Below, piece by piece: positions 34,829-43,610 of a stretch of 64,000 nt of DNA (position 1 is the stretch's first letter; every line of letters starts with the position of its first letter). Source of the stretch: Gloeobacter kilaueensis JS1 (lineage in GTDB: Bacteria; Cyanobacteriota; Cyanobacteriia; Gloeobacterales; Gloeobacteraceae); NCBI RefSeq assembly GCF_000484535.1, contig NC_022600.1:4580234-4644233 (forward strand), written 5' to 3'. Both the position numbers and the translations under genes were made by a program. The notes below the pieces were generated by a model. The model did not search any database. It saw only the letters and a program-made list of their open reading frames with translations, and was not told where the DNA came from.

Positions 34829-35749
34829 ATGCCTGCCCGTTCACGCAGTTTCACCCCCGCTTTTAACCTTTTGAGTCTGGGCGGGCGCGGCGTGGGCAAG
34901 ACCGTGTTTCTGGCCGGAGCCTACGCTGAGACCCACCGGGGCATCGCGCCTTTGCCCTCCTCGACGCTCTGGTTTGACTGGGACAGCCGGGCGCAGCAGG
35001 ACGTTGGAAACGCTCTTGCCTATATCGAGCGCACAGGCCATTATCCGTCGGCGACGCTGCGCATCAGCAGCTTTCGCTTTGCCCTCAAACAGCGGCAGTT
35101 CGGATTTTCTCGCACGATCTGCTATCTGCGCTGGCAGGACATTCCTGGCGAAATCTGCTCGCCTGCCAATCCGGCGTTTCGAGAGATGGTACTCGCCTCC
35201 CACGGCTGCTGCGTGTTCGTCGATACCCAGGCACTGCTGGTCGATGACGACTATCTCCAGCAGTTCGAGCAAAAGATCTTTGCCCAACTGCGCACGATTG
35301 CCTCGCTCATCCCCCCCGGCGAGACCTACCCGATCGCCCTTGTGCTGACCAAGTGCGATTTGAGCGCGGCAGTATCTCAGAGCGAAAAGCGGCTGGAAGA
35401 TCTGCTCAGGCCGCTGCTTGAAAGTCTCACCGGCGGCGTGCGCTGTCGGGCGCTGCCGGTGGCGGCAAAGGTCGTCCAGCGGGGTGAAAGTTGGGCTTTG
35501 CAGGCCGTCGGCGCAGCGGCAGCGTTTATCTGGCTGGCCTGGCAGCTCAGCGACATTCACCGGCTCGGCTGGGGGGAGCGGTTGCTGGGTCTATTCGCCC
35601 GCCTGCTGAGCGGTAGCAGGCGACAGCCCGGTTGGGAGGACGGCCTTCTGCGGCGGATCTTAGTGGAGGAGACGCAGACGACCGGGGCGGGGGCAGCCTT
35701 TCGGCCCCAGGCTCCCCGCCGCACGGCCTCAAAGGTAGAGCGCGAGTAG
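34829..35749 (+). CDS. P-loop GTPase-like protein
   Basis: A 306-residue protein with Walker A GGRGVGKT at 18-25, a DxxG-like DIPG at 104-107 and the base-specificity motif TKCD at 174-177, which suit a TRAFAC-class GTPase of the kind grouped as DO-GTPase-like. A hydrophobic stretch near 226-242 (LQAVGAAAAFIWLAW) and a basic C-terminus follow. The role is unknown. ATG 34829 follows AGGAAA. It overlaps nothing and is followed by an S41 protease gene. Confidence 0.7.
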   Translation: MPARSRSFTPAFNLLSLGGRGVGKTVFLAGAYAETHRGIAPLPSSTLWFDWDSRAQQDVGNALAYIERTGHYPSATLRISSFRFALKQRQFGFSRTICYLRWQDIPGEICSPANPAFREMVLASHGCCVFVDTQALLVDDDYLQQFEQKIFAQLRTIASLIPPGETYPIALVLTKCDLSAAVSQSEKRLEDLLRPLLESLTGGVRCRALPVAAKVVQRGESWALQAVGAAAAFIWLAWQLSDIHRLGWGERLLGLFARLLSGSRRQPGWEDGLLRRILVEETQTTGAGAAFRPQAPRRTASKVERE

Positions 35750-35805
35750 CCGGAACTGCAGTAGCCCGCGCATCGTCAGACGATCCGTTCCCTTTTGCGG
35801 TTGCT

Positions 35806-37089
35806 ATGTTCTCAACTGTTGCGCGCCGGCAGCGGCGGGCTGTCGTTGCCGTTGCCCTGTCGCTGGTGTTGCTTGGGGCCGGACCGGCCAGCGCTCAGCC
35901 TCCGAGCGCCAGTTTGTCTACCTTCGAGGAAGTCTGGCAGACTGTCAAGGACCACTTCTACGACCCAAAGCTGGGCGGCATCGACTGGCGGGCGATTCGC
36001 GAAAAGTATCGCGAGCAAGCTGCCCTTGCGGCGAGCGGTGAACAGCTCGCCGGGGCAATCAATCGGATGCTTCTGGAATTGCACGCCTCCCACACCCGCT
36101 ACTACACCCGTCAGGAACCAGCCTTCTACCAGCTTTTGGGCGGCGTTTTCCGCAGTAGCCCCGCCTGGCGCAAGTTCAAAAAGCAGTTTCCGGGCGAAGA
36201 ACTCAGCTACACCGAAATCGGAGTGTTCACCAGCAAGGAGGAAACGGGCACGCTGGTAACGGCGGTGCTCGACGATAGCCCCGCCCGCAAGGCCGGATTG
36301 CAGGTCGGCGATGTGATCGTCGCCGTAGACGGTGAGCCGGGCTTCGAGCCGATCGATTCTTTCAAAGGCAAAGTGGCAAAACCGGTGGTCCTCTCGGTGC
36401 GCCGAACGGGGAAGATCGCGAAGCTGACGGTCGTACCCAAAAACTACGATCCGGCCACGATGTTCCTCGATGCGATGCGCGACAGCGCCGAACTCATCGA
36501 GCAGGACGGAAAGACGATAGGCTACATCCACGTCTGGTCCTACGCCGGTGAGCAGTACCAGCAACTGCTCAAAAAAGAACTCTTCAGCGGCAAACTCCAG
36601 CGCGCCGACGCCTTGATCCTCGATCTGCGCAACGGCTGGGGCGGGGCGAGCCCGGAGTACCTGAACATCTTTACCGCCCAGCAACCGGCGCTTACTATCC
36701 AGTCGCGGGACGGCAAACCGGCCAACCTCACCGAACTCTGGAAAAAACCGGTTGTCCTGCTGGTCAACGAGCAGACCCGCAGCGGCAAAGAAATCCTCGC
36801 CTACGGCTTCAAAAAATACGCCATCGGCCCGGTGATTGGCACCAGGACCGCCGGGGCGGTGCTGGCGGGCAGCCCCTTTTTGCTCAAAGACGGGAGTCTG
36901 CTCTATCTGGCGGTTGCCAACGTCTGGGTGGACGGCGAGCGCCTCGAAGGAACGGGCGTGACGCCGGATATCGAGGTACCGCCGGATTTCGAGCGCGGCG
37001 ATCTGCAAAAACAAAAGGCAATAGAGGTACTTCTTGGAAAGCTGGCCACAGCCGGCCCCGCAGGCGGAAGCTACAATCTTGGGCAGTGA
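35806..37089 (+). CDS. S41 family peptidase with PDZ domain
   Basis: A 427-residue exported protein with a signal peptide (AVALSLVLLGAGPASAQ), an N-terminal helical region, a PDZ domain (about 145-230, VLDDSPARKAGLQVGDVIVAV) and an S41 core (ALILDLRNGWGGASPEYL, then EQTRSGKEILAYGFKKY). The nucleophile is the Ser of TRSGKE. The Lys that Ctp proteases carry in a GxxxFGKG motif is not found; the region reads GTRTAGAVLAG, so the general base differs or activity is low. ATG 35806 is chosen to begin the signal. Confidence 0.8.
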   Translation: MFSTVARRQRRAVVAVALSLVLLGAGPASAQPPSASLSTFEEVWQTVKDHFYDPKLGGIDWRAIREKYREQAALAASGEQLAGAINRMLLELHASHTRYYTRQEPAFYQLLGGVFRSSPAWRKFKKQFPGEELSYTEIGVFTSKEETGTLVTAVLDDSPARKAGLQVGDVIVAVDGEPGFEPIDSFKGKVAKPVVLSVRRTGKIAKLTVVPKNYDPATMFLDAMRDSAELIEQDGKTIGYIHVWSYAGEQYQQLLKKELFSGKLQRADALILDLRNGWGGASPEYLNIFTAQQPALTIQSRDGKPANLTELWKKPVVLLVNEQTRSGKEILAYGFKKYAIGPVIGTRTAGAVLAGSPFLLKDGSLLYLAVANVWVDGERLEGTGVTPDIEVPPDFERGDLQKQKAIEVLLGKLATAGPAGGSYNLGQ

Positions 37090-37102
37090 AGGAGAAATAG
37101 CG

Positions 37103-37765
37103 GTGGCGCGCATCCCAAGCATCGCCCTGGTCGATTATGGTGTCGGCAATCTGCACTCGGCCCGCAAGGGATTGGAGGCGATGGGGGCGCGCGTCGTCGT
37201 GAGTGCCCATCCCGAGACGCTGGCGGCGGCGGATGGCGTCGTGCTCCCAGGGGTCGGTGCCTTCGACGCAGCGATCGAGAAATTAGCAGAGCGGGATCTG
37301 GGGCCGACGCTACAACGGCTGGTAGATCAGGGACAGCCGCTTCTTGGCATCTGTTTGGGCCTGCAGGTGCTCTTTGAATCGTCCGAAGAAGGGCGGCTGC
37401 CGGGGCTCGGGATCCTGCCTGGCCGGGTGCGGCGCTTCGCAAGCGAGCCGGGCCTCACCATTCCCCATATGGGCTGGAACCAGCTGGAGTTCGACCAGCC
37501 CGATTGCCCGCTCTGGCAGGGTCTGGCGGCGGGAAGCTGGGTGTATTTTGTGCATTCTTACTACGTCGAACCAGCCTGCAGCGCCGATCGGGCGGCCACC
37601 GCCGTCCACGGCCACCAGCCTTTTACTGCCGCTATCGCCCGCGACCGGCTGTGGGCGGTGCAGTTCCATCCCGAAAAATCGGCCCGCACCGGCCTGCAGA
37701 TCCTCAAGAACTTTATCGCCCTGACGGTGGGCGATCGCTCCCTCGTCGCTCCGGCAGCGAACTAG
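37103..37765 (+). CDS. hisH: Imidazole glycerol phosphate synthase, glutamine amidotransferase subunit
   Basis: A 220-residue class I amidotransferase. DYGVGNLHSARKGLEAMG at the start, nucleophile Cys84 in GICLGLQ, and His189/Glu191 in FHPEKS complete the triad. With HisF it makes ImGP in histidine synthesis. The GTG start 37103 has AGGAG eight bases upstream; longer starts run back into the S41 gene. It is followed by the glycosyltransferase with no gap to speak of. Confidence 0.95.
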   Translation: MARIPSIALVDYGVGNLHSARKGLEAMGARVVVSAHPETLAAADGVVLPGVGAFDAAIEKLAERDLGPTLQRLVDQGQPLLGICLGLQVLFESSEEGRLPGLGILPGRVRRFASEPGLTIPHMGWNQLEFDQPDCPLWQGLAAGSWVYFVHSYYVEPACSADRAATAVHGHQPFTAAIARDRLWAVQFHPEKSARTGLQILKNFIALTVGDRSLVAPAAN

Positions 37766-37767
37766 CC

Positions 37768-38910
37768 TTGCGGGTGCTGCACATCGCCGCTGAATTTCCG
37801 CCCATTACCTGGGGCGGCATGGGAACGGCGGTGGGTGGGCTGTGCAGAGCCTCCGCCCGCGCCGGGATGACGGCAGCGGTGTTGCTGGTGGGAGGGATTC
37901 TCGTGTTGCCCGAGGAAGCCGGGCCGTTCTCGAACGAGGAAGGCTGGCTCAACGCCGACGGCGTGCGACTTTTTCAGATCGCCCCCTCCGACGGGCCGCA
38001 AAGGACTATCGATCTGGTGCGCCGCTGGCAACCGGATCTTCTGCACCTGCACACGGCCTGGCTCTGGGACACCATCCGGCCTGTGCTGGAGGTGACAGGT
38101 CTGCCCTTTGTCTTTACCGTCCACTCGCTCGATCGGGCCGAGTACGAGATTGGCCGGCTGGTGAGCGCTTGGGAAAACCAGGCCCAGGTTCTCGTCGCCG
38201 CAAACCGGATCGTCGTGCCTTCTAAGAGTGAAGCAGCGCTGCTGGTGCGCTACTACCCCGAGGTGGGCTCCCGCGTCCGCGTCGCCGCTAACGGCATCGA
38301 CGAGCGGCCCATCGCCGTGCGAGAGCGGCGCGGCGAGCCACCGACCGTGCTCTTCAGCGGGCGCTTCGTCGAGCGCAAGGGCATCGGCGAGTTGCTCGCC
38401 GCCATCCCCGAGGTGCTCTCGGTGCGGCCCACCACCCGCTTCGTGCTCGCAGGCGGCTACGGCGGCCCGGCGGAGGTAGATTTTATGGGTCTGCAGCAAC
38501 AGATGGCCCCCTACAGACAGCAGGTCCACTTCACCGGCTGGCTCGCCGCCGAAGAGATGGACGCTTGGTACCGCCGCTCCGACATTCTGGTAGTGCCCAG
38601 CTGGTACGAACCCTTTGGCATGGTAGTGCTCGAAGGGATGTTGCACGGACTCGCCGTCGCAGCCACCGCCGTCGGCGGTCCCGCCGAGATTCTCGATCAT
38701 GGCCGAACCGGCTGGCTGTTTGCCTCCAGGAATGTCGATGCCTTAAAAGCAGCGCTGATCCAGCTTGTAGACAGCGCCGAACTGTGCCTGCAGCTGGGAG
38801 CCGCCGCTCAAGAGGCGGTGCGCCGCCACTGGCTCTGGCCCCAGGTTCTTCAAAAACTCACCTGCGTCTACCGTGAGGCGATTGGCTGTCGAGACAGTTA
38901 CGAAATTTAG
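37768..38910 (+). CDS. GT4-type glycosyltransferase
   Basis: A 380-residue GT-B glycosyltransferase. N-terminal HIAAEFPPITWGGMGTAVGG, as in starch/glycogen-synthase-like GT4/GT5 proteins, and the C-terminal EPFGMVVLEGMLHGLAVAAT with GGPAEIL form the nucleotide-sugar site. The first codon is probably TTG 37768 or GTG 37774, both just after the hisH stop (TAG 37763-37765). No ATG fits. Acceptor and donor unknown. Confidence 0.85.
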   Translation: MRVLHIAAEFPPITWGGMGTAVGGLCRASARAGMTAAVLLVGGILVLPEEAGPFSNEEGWLNADGVRLFQIAPSDGPQRTIDLVRRWQPDLLHLHTAWLWDTIRPVLEVTGLPFVFTVHSLDRAEYEIGRLVSAWENQAQVLVAANRIVVPSKSEAALLVRYYPEVGSRVRVAANGIDERPIAVRERRGEPPTVLFSGRFVERKGIGELLAAIPEVLSVRPTTRFVLAGGYGGPAEVDFMGLQQQMAPYRQQVHFTGWLAAEEMDAWYRRSDILVVPSWYEPFGMVVLEGMLHGLAVAATAVGGPAEILDHGRTGWLFASRNVDALKAALIQLVDSAELCLQLGAAAQEAVRRHWLWPQVLQKLTCVYREAIGCRDSYEI

Positions 38911-39079
38911 CACCTTCCGGGCTGCGTCTGTCTCTTTCGGATGGCGTTGCTGCCCCCGACTGCGTGCATACTGATCGATATTTATGCCTAGAGGGAACTG
39001 CAGTGGGGTCTGCCGACCGCGCTCCCGCAGGTTGCAAAAGCTGAACCCTCCCCGGTGGATGCCGGAAAGCGAAACGATC
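38911..39079. other. Gap before a Uma2-like gene
   Basis: Nothing recognised in this stretch apart from GGAAAGCG before the ATG at 39080. Confidence 0.4.
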
Positions 39080-39556
39080 ATGACTTTCTCTGCTGAAGGA
39101 CTCGCCCCAAAAAATCGACCGCAGGAGCTGTCTGCGGCTGGGGAAAGTGAGGAGAAACGGGCGACGGCGGTGATCGCCCGCTTGAAGCAGAGTTTGCTTG
39201 GCTGGGTCGAACCGCTCGGCCTGGGCGTCGTGCTCGATCGAGGGGGCTGCAACGCCACCGCCCCGGATCTGGCTTTTCTGGCGATGAACCGGCTGAGAAA
39301 TGCTCCTTTCAGGCTGGGCCTGCCCGTTCCGGATCTGGTGGTCAAAGTCGAGTCAGCCCCCTCGCAGCGCGAGGCGCTCACCCGCCAGATCCAGAGTTGG
39401 CTGGACCGGGGAGTGGTGGTCTGCTTGCTGGTCGAGACCTGGGCCAAAACCGTGAGCATCTTCCGCGAGGGCCAGGTGGTGACCCTCGGCCTCGAAGAAG
39501 TGCTGAGTCTGCCGGAGATCCTGCCGGGCTGGGAGTGGAAGCTCGCCGCGTTATAA
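39080..39556 (+). CDS. Short Uma2 family (DUF820) protein
   Basis: A 158-residue protein with the C-terminal half of a Uma2 fold: LDRGGCNATAPDLAFLAMN, VPDLVVKVESAPSQREALT, RQIQSWLDRGVVVCLLVETW and LSLPEILPGWEW. The usual N-terminal part (about 40 residues with the ExxxGEIxxM segment) is not recognisable, though the first ~50 residues are helical. It may be a reduced member or a degraded gene that kept its frame. Upstream starts at 39059 and 38984 exist but add low-complexity sequence. Confidence 0.65.
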   Translation: MTFSAEGLAPKNRPQELSAAGESEEKRATAVIARLKQSLLGWVEPLGLGVVLDRGGCNATAPDLAFLAMNRLRNAPFRLGLPVPDLVVKVESAPSQREALTRQIQSWLDRGVVVCLLVETWAKTVSIFREGQVVTLGLEEVLSLPEILPGWEWKLAAL

Positions 39557-39586
39557 GATCGAGCCCGTACTTTATAAAGAGCAGCT

Positions 39587-40378
39587 ATGGCGACACCCGG
39601 TCCCGACTTGCTGGCGCTGGACTTTGACGGTGTGATCTGCGATGGACTCAAAGAATACTTTCAGACTTCCTGGCTCGCTTACTGTAAGCTCTGGCCCGAC
39701 ACCGACCCGGTGGCACCCGCCGGAGTAGCGGAGCGCTTTTACCAGTTGCGTCCGGTCATCGAGACTGGTTGGGAGATGCCGCTGCTTCTGCGCGCCATCT
39801 TAGAGAAAATCGAATCCGAGCGCATCTTTGCCGAGTGGCCCACTTTATCTCACCAACTGCTGGCGATATCCGGCTTCAGCACCCAGCAGTTGACGACGAC
39901 GGTCGATGGGATGCGCGACGAGTGGATCGAGCGGGATCTACCCGGCTGGCTCGCCGTGCATCGCTTCTATCCAGGGGTGATCGAGAGCCTGCGGCGTTGG
40001 GAGGGCGATGCACAGTTGCGGGCAGTGATCATCACCACCAAGGCGAGCCGATTCGTCCTGGAACTATTGGGGCAGGCGGGCCTGGTCTGGCCTGCTGCCG
40101 ACCTTTTTGGCAAGGATATCAGACAGCCCAAGTCCCACACCCTGGCCCAGCTTCTGGCGGCGGGCTATCGGCGCATCTGGTTTGTCGAGGACCGCTTCGC
40201 TACTCTCCGAGGCGTGCAGCAGCTACCCGACCTGCAGACGGTGGGTCTGTTTCTGGCCGCCTGGGGCTACAACACCGCGAGCGAGCGCCAGCAAGCAGAA
40301 AACGACAGCCGCATTCGACTGTTGCCCCTGCGGGCCTTTGGCTCCGCTGATTTTGGCGAGTGGCAGGCCGTAGACTAA
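39587..40378 (+). CDS. HAD superfamily hydrolase
   Basis: A 263-residue HAD phosphatase. Motif I is DFDGVICD (Asp12, Asp14), motif II Thr in VIITTKAS near 148, motif III Lys in RQPKSHT near 178 and motif IV Asp in FVEDR near 198. A helical cap lies between I and II. The substrate is unknown. It is 30 bp after the Uma2-like gene and may share its transcript. Confidence 0.85.
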   Translation: MATPGPDLLALDFDGVICDGLKEYFQTSWLAYCKLWPDTDPVAPAGVAERFYQLRPVIETGWEMPLLLRAILEKIESERIFAEWPTLSHQLLAISGFSTQQLTTTVDGMRDEWIERDLPGWLAVHRFYPGVIESLRRWEGDAQLRAVIITTKASRFVLELLGQAGLVWPAADLFGKDIRQPKSHTLAQLLAAGYRRIWFVEDRFATLRGVQQLPDLQTVGLFLAAWGYNTASERQQAENDSRIRLLPLRAFGSADFGEWQAVD

Positions 40379-40432
40379 AGAAAGTGTCCCCGGTCGGGGG
40401 CAATCTGTTCACCTGAATCGAGGCGCGATACG

Positions 40433-41011
40433 ATGGCTCGTCCCCGGATCTTGACTGTGTGTGTGCTCGGCTGTGCTCCCCTGGCGGTCGCCCTTTTCTC
40501 TGTGCGCGCTACGGCTCAGCAACCCGCTGTTGCTCCTGCTACCAGAGAATCGCTGGTCGATCTGCGGGTTGCGCCCTACCTTCAGCGCAGCGACGCGCCC
40601 TACGCTGCCGGGACCAGCCAGAGCAATGCCCAGCTTACCGGTAACTCCGACAGCACCGCCTACGCCCGCCGCGCCCATGCCCGACTGGTAAGCGGCGACT
40701 ACAAGGGGGCCGTAGCCGATGCAACCCAGGCACTCAGCCTCAACCCCATCCCCTCCGAAAACTTTTATAGCCGGGGCCGCCTGGACGCGGACCAGTTCGA
40801 GGCCGTCTTCGTCCGTGGTCGGGCACTGAACGCCCTGGGCGACCGGCTCGGTGCCCAAAACGATCTGACCCTGGCTGAAAACGCCAAACTGCTCGAAGGG
40901 GACAAGCTGGCCTACCAGGCCATCCTCGGCCTGCGCTACCAGTCGGTGGCACCGGGAGCCTGGTTCGGTATCCCGGCTACAGAGGGGACCAGCCCAAAAA
41001 GCACACCCTGA
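40433..41011 (+). CDS. Exported TPR-like protein
   Basis: A 192-residue protein with a signal peptide (LTVCVLGCAPLAVALFSVRATAQ) and tetratricopeptide-like helices (ARRAHARLVSGDYKGAVADA, and FVRGRALNALGDRLGAQNDL). It is likely a periplasmic adaptor-type protein. Just upstream, CCCCGGTCGGGG forms a small hairpin that may end the HAD transcript. Confidence 0.6.
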   Translation: MARPRILTVCVLGCAPLAVALFSVRATAQQPAVAPATRESLVDLRVAPYLQRSDAPYAAGTSQSNAQLTGNSDSTAYARRAHARLVSGDYKGAVADATQALSLNPIPSENFYSRGRLDADQFEAVFVRGRALNALGDRLGAQNDLTLAENAKLLEGDKLAYQAILGLRYQSVAPGAWFGIPATEGTSPKSTP

Positions 41012-41204
41012 TTGCGGCGGCTTGCCTGGGTGGCTCCATTTAAAGCAATGTTGAGCTACGTCAATTCCAGGCTCTCCCGTCAAAAATACCGTTTCACAAG
41101 AAGTGGGGGCCAGTTATTTTGGTCCGCGCCTTCTGTGTATTTTTATATATCTGGCTGGATCTCACTCCTGGGGCGAATGCAGGGTTTTGCCTCCCGTCAT
41201 TAGA

Positions 41205-41233
41205 TTGACAGTGAATCAAGGACCGGGTTCTAC
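41205..41233 (+). promoter_or_regulatory. Sigma-70 type promoter for the glycine-zipper gene
   Basis: TTGACA (41205-41210), a 17 bp spacer and TTCTAC (41228-41233), followed 31 bp later by ATG 41264 with GGAGG at 41251-41255. The -35 is perfect and the -10 is fair. Confidence 0.55.
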
Positions 41234-41263
41234 ACGGTCCAGCGGCGACAGGAGGTAGGAACG

Positions 41264-41878
41264 ATGAACGACGAAAATCAGGTTTCAAATCCGTCTGAAG
41301 ACCAGAAGGGCGAGGGCAGCGAAGCGATTGCCGCCGAGGGCAATCGGGAGAAGCGTGAGCCAGACCAGCAGGGACAACCGGCCCAGCCTCTCAGCAACAC
41401 TGCAGGCGGGGTGATCGGGGCAGCAGTTGGTGGTCTGGTTGGTGGCCGGGTCGGAGCAGTGGTCGGAGCGGCAGTCGGAGCCGTTGCTGCCTCTGCCTTA
41501 AAAGGTGAAAATCCGATAGACAAAGCAAAAGAAACAATCGGCGGAATCAAAGAAGCAATCACTGGTTCCGAAGCCAAGTCCGAAGGGACTTCCGGTGGTC
41601 AGCAAGAAGGGTCCACAAGCTCTCAGCAACCGGCTCAACCCCAGCAGACGACTCCGGCAACCGAGCAGTCCGGCCAGGAAGCAAAAACGGAGCTTCAGCC
41701 AGAGATCCAGCCCGAAGCGTCGGCTCCCGCTGTAGCTCCTGAAGCGACCAGCCCGCTCGATCGCGAGGCAGGCGAAACGGCTCAGAGTGCTTCACCGACC
41801 GTGTCCGAAGCTGTCGAAGCAGCCTATAACCAGGCTGTTGAACTTGAAAAGCCTGCTGAGAATCCGTCGCCCAGTTAA
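41264..41878 (+). CDS. Glycine-zipper protein with disordered acidic tail
   Basis: A 204-residue protein. Residues ~45-75 form a membrane-inserting glycine zipper (GGVIGAAVGGLVGGRVGAVV, then GAAVGAVAAS). The flanks are polar: a charged N-terminus and a long Q/P/E-rich tail (about 105-204). Similar proteins occur in cyanobacterial stress regulons, but no function is proven. GGAGG lies nine bases before ATG 41264. Confidence 0.7.
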   Translation: MNDENQVSNPSEDQKGEGSEAIAAEGNREKREPDQQGQPAQPLSNTAGGVIGAAVGGLVGGRVGAVVGAAVGAVAASALKGENPIDKAKETIGGIKEAITGSEAKSEGTSGGQQEGSTSSQQPAQPQQTTPATEQSGQEAKTELQPEIQPEASAPAVAPEATSPLDREAGETAQSASPTVSEAVEAAYNQAVELEKPAENPSPS

Positions 41879-42133
41879 GGCTACCGGCTCAGGACGTCGG
41901 TCTTCTTTGGCTCGTATTCCACGTCCACTGAGTAGACGAAGCTAAATAAGCATCAGATTTTGGGCTGGAGTGGGGATCTGGTCGTTCTTTTGCTTATGGG
42001 TATTTGCTAAAACCGTCCCCACCCCTCCACACCCCCCCTGCCCCCCGCTCTCCTCCCCTGCCCCGCCGGGCAGAGGAGAAGAGATACGGTATTGAGAGTC
42101 AAGCAGCCTCCTCCTTTCTTCTCTTCCTCCGCC
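41879..42133. other. Gap with C-rich tract and hairpin beside the IS110 gene
   Basis: No gene. A C-rich stretch (about 42016-42066) runs into an imperfect hairpin (about 42048-42083; CTCTCCTCCCCTGCC against GGCAGAGGAGAAGAG). IS110 elements have no long terminal repeats, so this could be an end region of the element or a terminator facing both sides. Confidence 0.45.
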
Positions 42134-43162
42134 CTACTGCAAGCAAACCAACCTGCCGTGCTCTGCATCGAAAGGCGTGTCTGTTTTCACAACCGCCCAG
42201 GCAATGTGTAAGAGTTTGCGAGCCGCAGCGCAAAGCGCTACCTTTGCCGGTTTACCGGCTGCTCGTAGCCGCTGGTAAAAGCTTTTAATCTGCTGATTGC
42301 AGCGGATCGCACTCAAGCTCGCCATATACAGCGCCGTGCGTAAGCGGGCATTGCCTGCATGGCCGATGCGCTCTGGTCTATGAAGGCTGGTGCCGCTACG
42401 GTGGGAGCGGGGAGCGAGACCCGCGTAGGCCACCGCCGCTTCCACCGTTGCACAGCAGCCGAAGTTGAGGGTACTCACCAACACCCACCCAGCGGTGACA
42501 GACCCAATGCCTTTGATAGTGCGCAGCTTGGTTGCAGCTTGATGCCAAAGCGAGTCTTGGGCGAGCAGCGCTTCTAGCTGAGCTTCCATCTGCGCAATCT
42601 GCTCATCGAAGGTGTGGCTCAACTGCTCCAGACTCGCTTGTACCGCCGCCACCACCAACGGAAATTGCCGCAGAGCGTGCAACTGGTTGTGCAGTTGTTG
42701 GCGTTGCTGCAGCAAGGCATCGCGATGCTGCAGGCGCTGTTGGAGTTGGTAATAAATCTCAGGCGGCGGCTGCCAAAGACCAGGTTGCAGGGCGGCAGCG
42801 AGTTGGGCAAGCGTCTGGGCATCAAGCGCATCGCTTTTGGAACGCTTGAGCAGTGCCCTGGCAAAGTAATGAGACTGAGCGGGGTTGACCACACTGACGG
42901 CAAAACCTTTGAGCGCCAGAAATGTGGCCAGTCGCATCCAGTAGGAGCCTGTGGCTTCGATGACCACTAACACCTCAGCGGCGGTGGGACAGACGGCGAG
43001 TAAGCGTTCGGCCAATTGGCAGTGTCCTTCGGGGGTTTGGGGCAGTGTGATGGCAGCGGTAGGCTTTGCGTGGGTGAGCAGCCAGGCGGCAGTGACAGTG
43101 AGTGCCGCCACATCAATACCGACAAATAGCTGATAGTCGTTTTGTGAACCGTCTCGCTGCAT
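42134..43162 (-). CDS. IS110 family transposase
   Basis: A 342-residue transposase. The N-terminal RuvC-like DEDD domain begins FVGIDVAALTV, with VVIEATGSYWMRLATFL near 90 and KRSKSDALDAQTLAQL near 130. The C-terminal Tnp_20 domain has LRTIKGIGSVTAGWVL and AYAGLAPRSHRSG with GHAGNARLR, whose Ser is the proposed nucleophile. It appears intact. The IS boundaries are not set; IS110 transposition leaves no clear TIR. ATG 43162 is preferred over 43249. Confidence 0.92.
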   Translation of the reverse strand: MQRDGSQNDYQLFVGIDVAALTVTAAWLLTHAKPTAAITLPQTPEGHCQLAERLLAVCPTAAEVLVVIEATGSYWMRLATFLALKGFAVSVVNPAQSHYFARALLKRSKSDALDAQTLAQLAAALQPGLWQPPPEIYYQLQQRLQHRDALLQQRQQLHNQLHALRQFPLVVAAVQASLEQLSHTFDEQIAQMEAQLEALLAQDSLWHQAATKLRTIKGIGSVTAGWVLVSTLNFGCCATVEAAVAYAGLAPRSHRSGTSLHRPERIGHAGNARLRTALYMASLSAIRCNQQIKSFYQRLRAAGKPAKVALCAAARKLLHIAWAVVKTDTPFDAEHGRLVCLQ

Positions 43163-43239
43163 GAGTGTCTCCAGTTGAAGCTTCAGAGGAGGTAGGCAAG
43201 TTCCGCAGGACGGCAAAAGTCTAGCCTCGTGATACGTGG

Positions 43240-43600
43240 TCAGTGCCACTCGATACGGTTCAGCTTTGCCGGTCCTTGATAGCGGGGGACAATCTCTTCC
43301 ACGCGGTCAAAGCCGCAAGGGGGGGCACAGTCCTCACCGCTACCTTGGAACCAATAGCAATATACGAGGGGGGGTTCACTGTAACTGGGCTGCAGGCGGG
43401 ATAGGTGGAGTCAGTTGCAGGCTCGTCTTATTTTTCATCTGCTGCAAGGGACGTAGGGCTGCTTGGAGCTGATGTTGAATGACCTTCGGATACTTAGAGC
43501 GATTTTCCAGCGACTGCTACACGCCTTGCTTCCTGAAATGCTTCTTCTGAGTGTATTCCAGGACCGGGGTATGTAGGGTCAGACCGCAGACCGCTCTAGA
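43240..43600 (-). pseudogene. Decayed coding stretch between the IS110 gene and the RND gene
   Basis: Minus-strand fragments look protein-like but are broken: TLHTPVLEYTQKKHFRKQGV, a stop, QSLENRSKYPKVIQHQLQAA (to a stop at 43376), then in another frame YCYWFQGSGEDCAPPCGFDR with VEEIVPRYQGPAKLNRIEWH ending at TGA 43240. In-frame stops and a shift suggest a dead gene that the IS110 copy may border. I do not recognise the family. Confidence 0.4.
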
Positions 43601-43610
43601 AGGCGACGGC

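Noticed and set aside
35812-37122. Long minus-strand frame (436 residues) over the S41 gene
   Set aside because: Antisense shadow of a clear S41 peptidase gene with signal peptide; no recognisable motif.
40379-40432. CCCCGGTCGGGG hairpin as a rho-independent terminator
   Set aside because: No T run follows the stem, so termination is not supported. It was kept only as a remark on the next gene.
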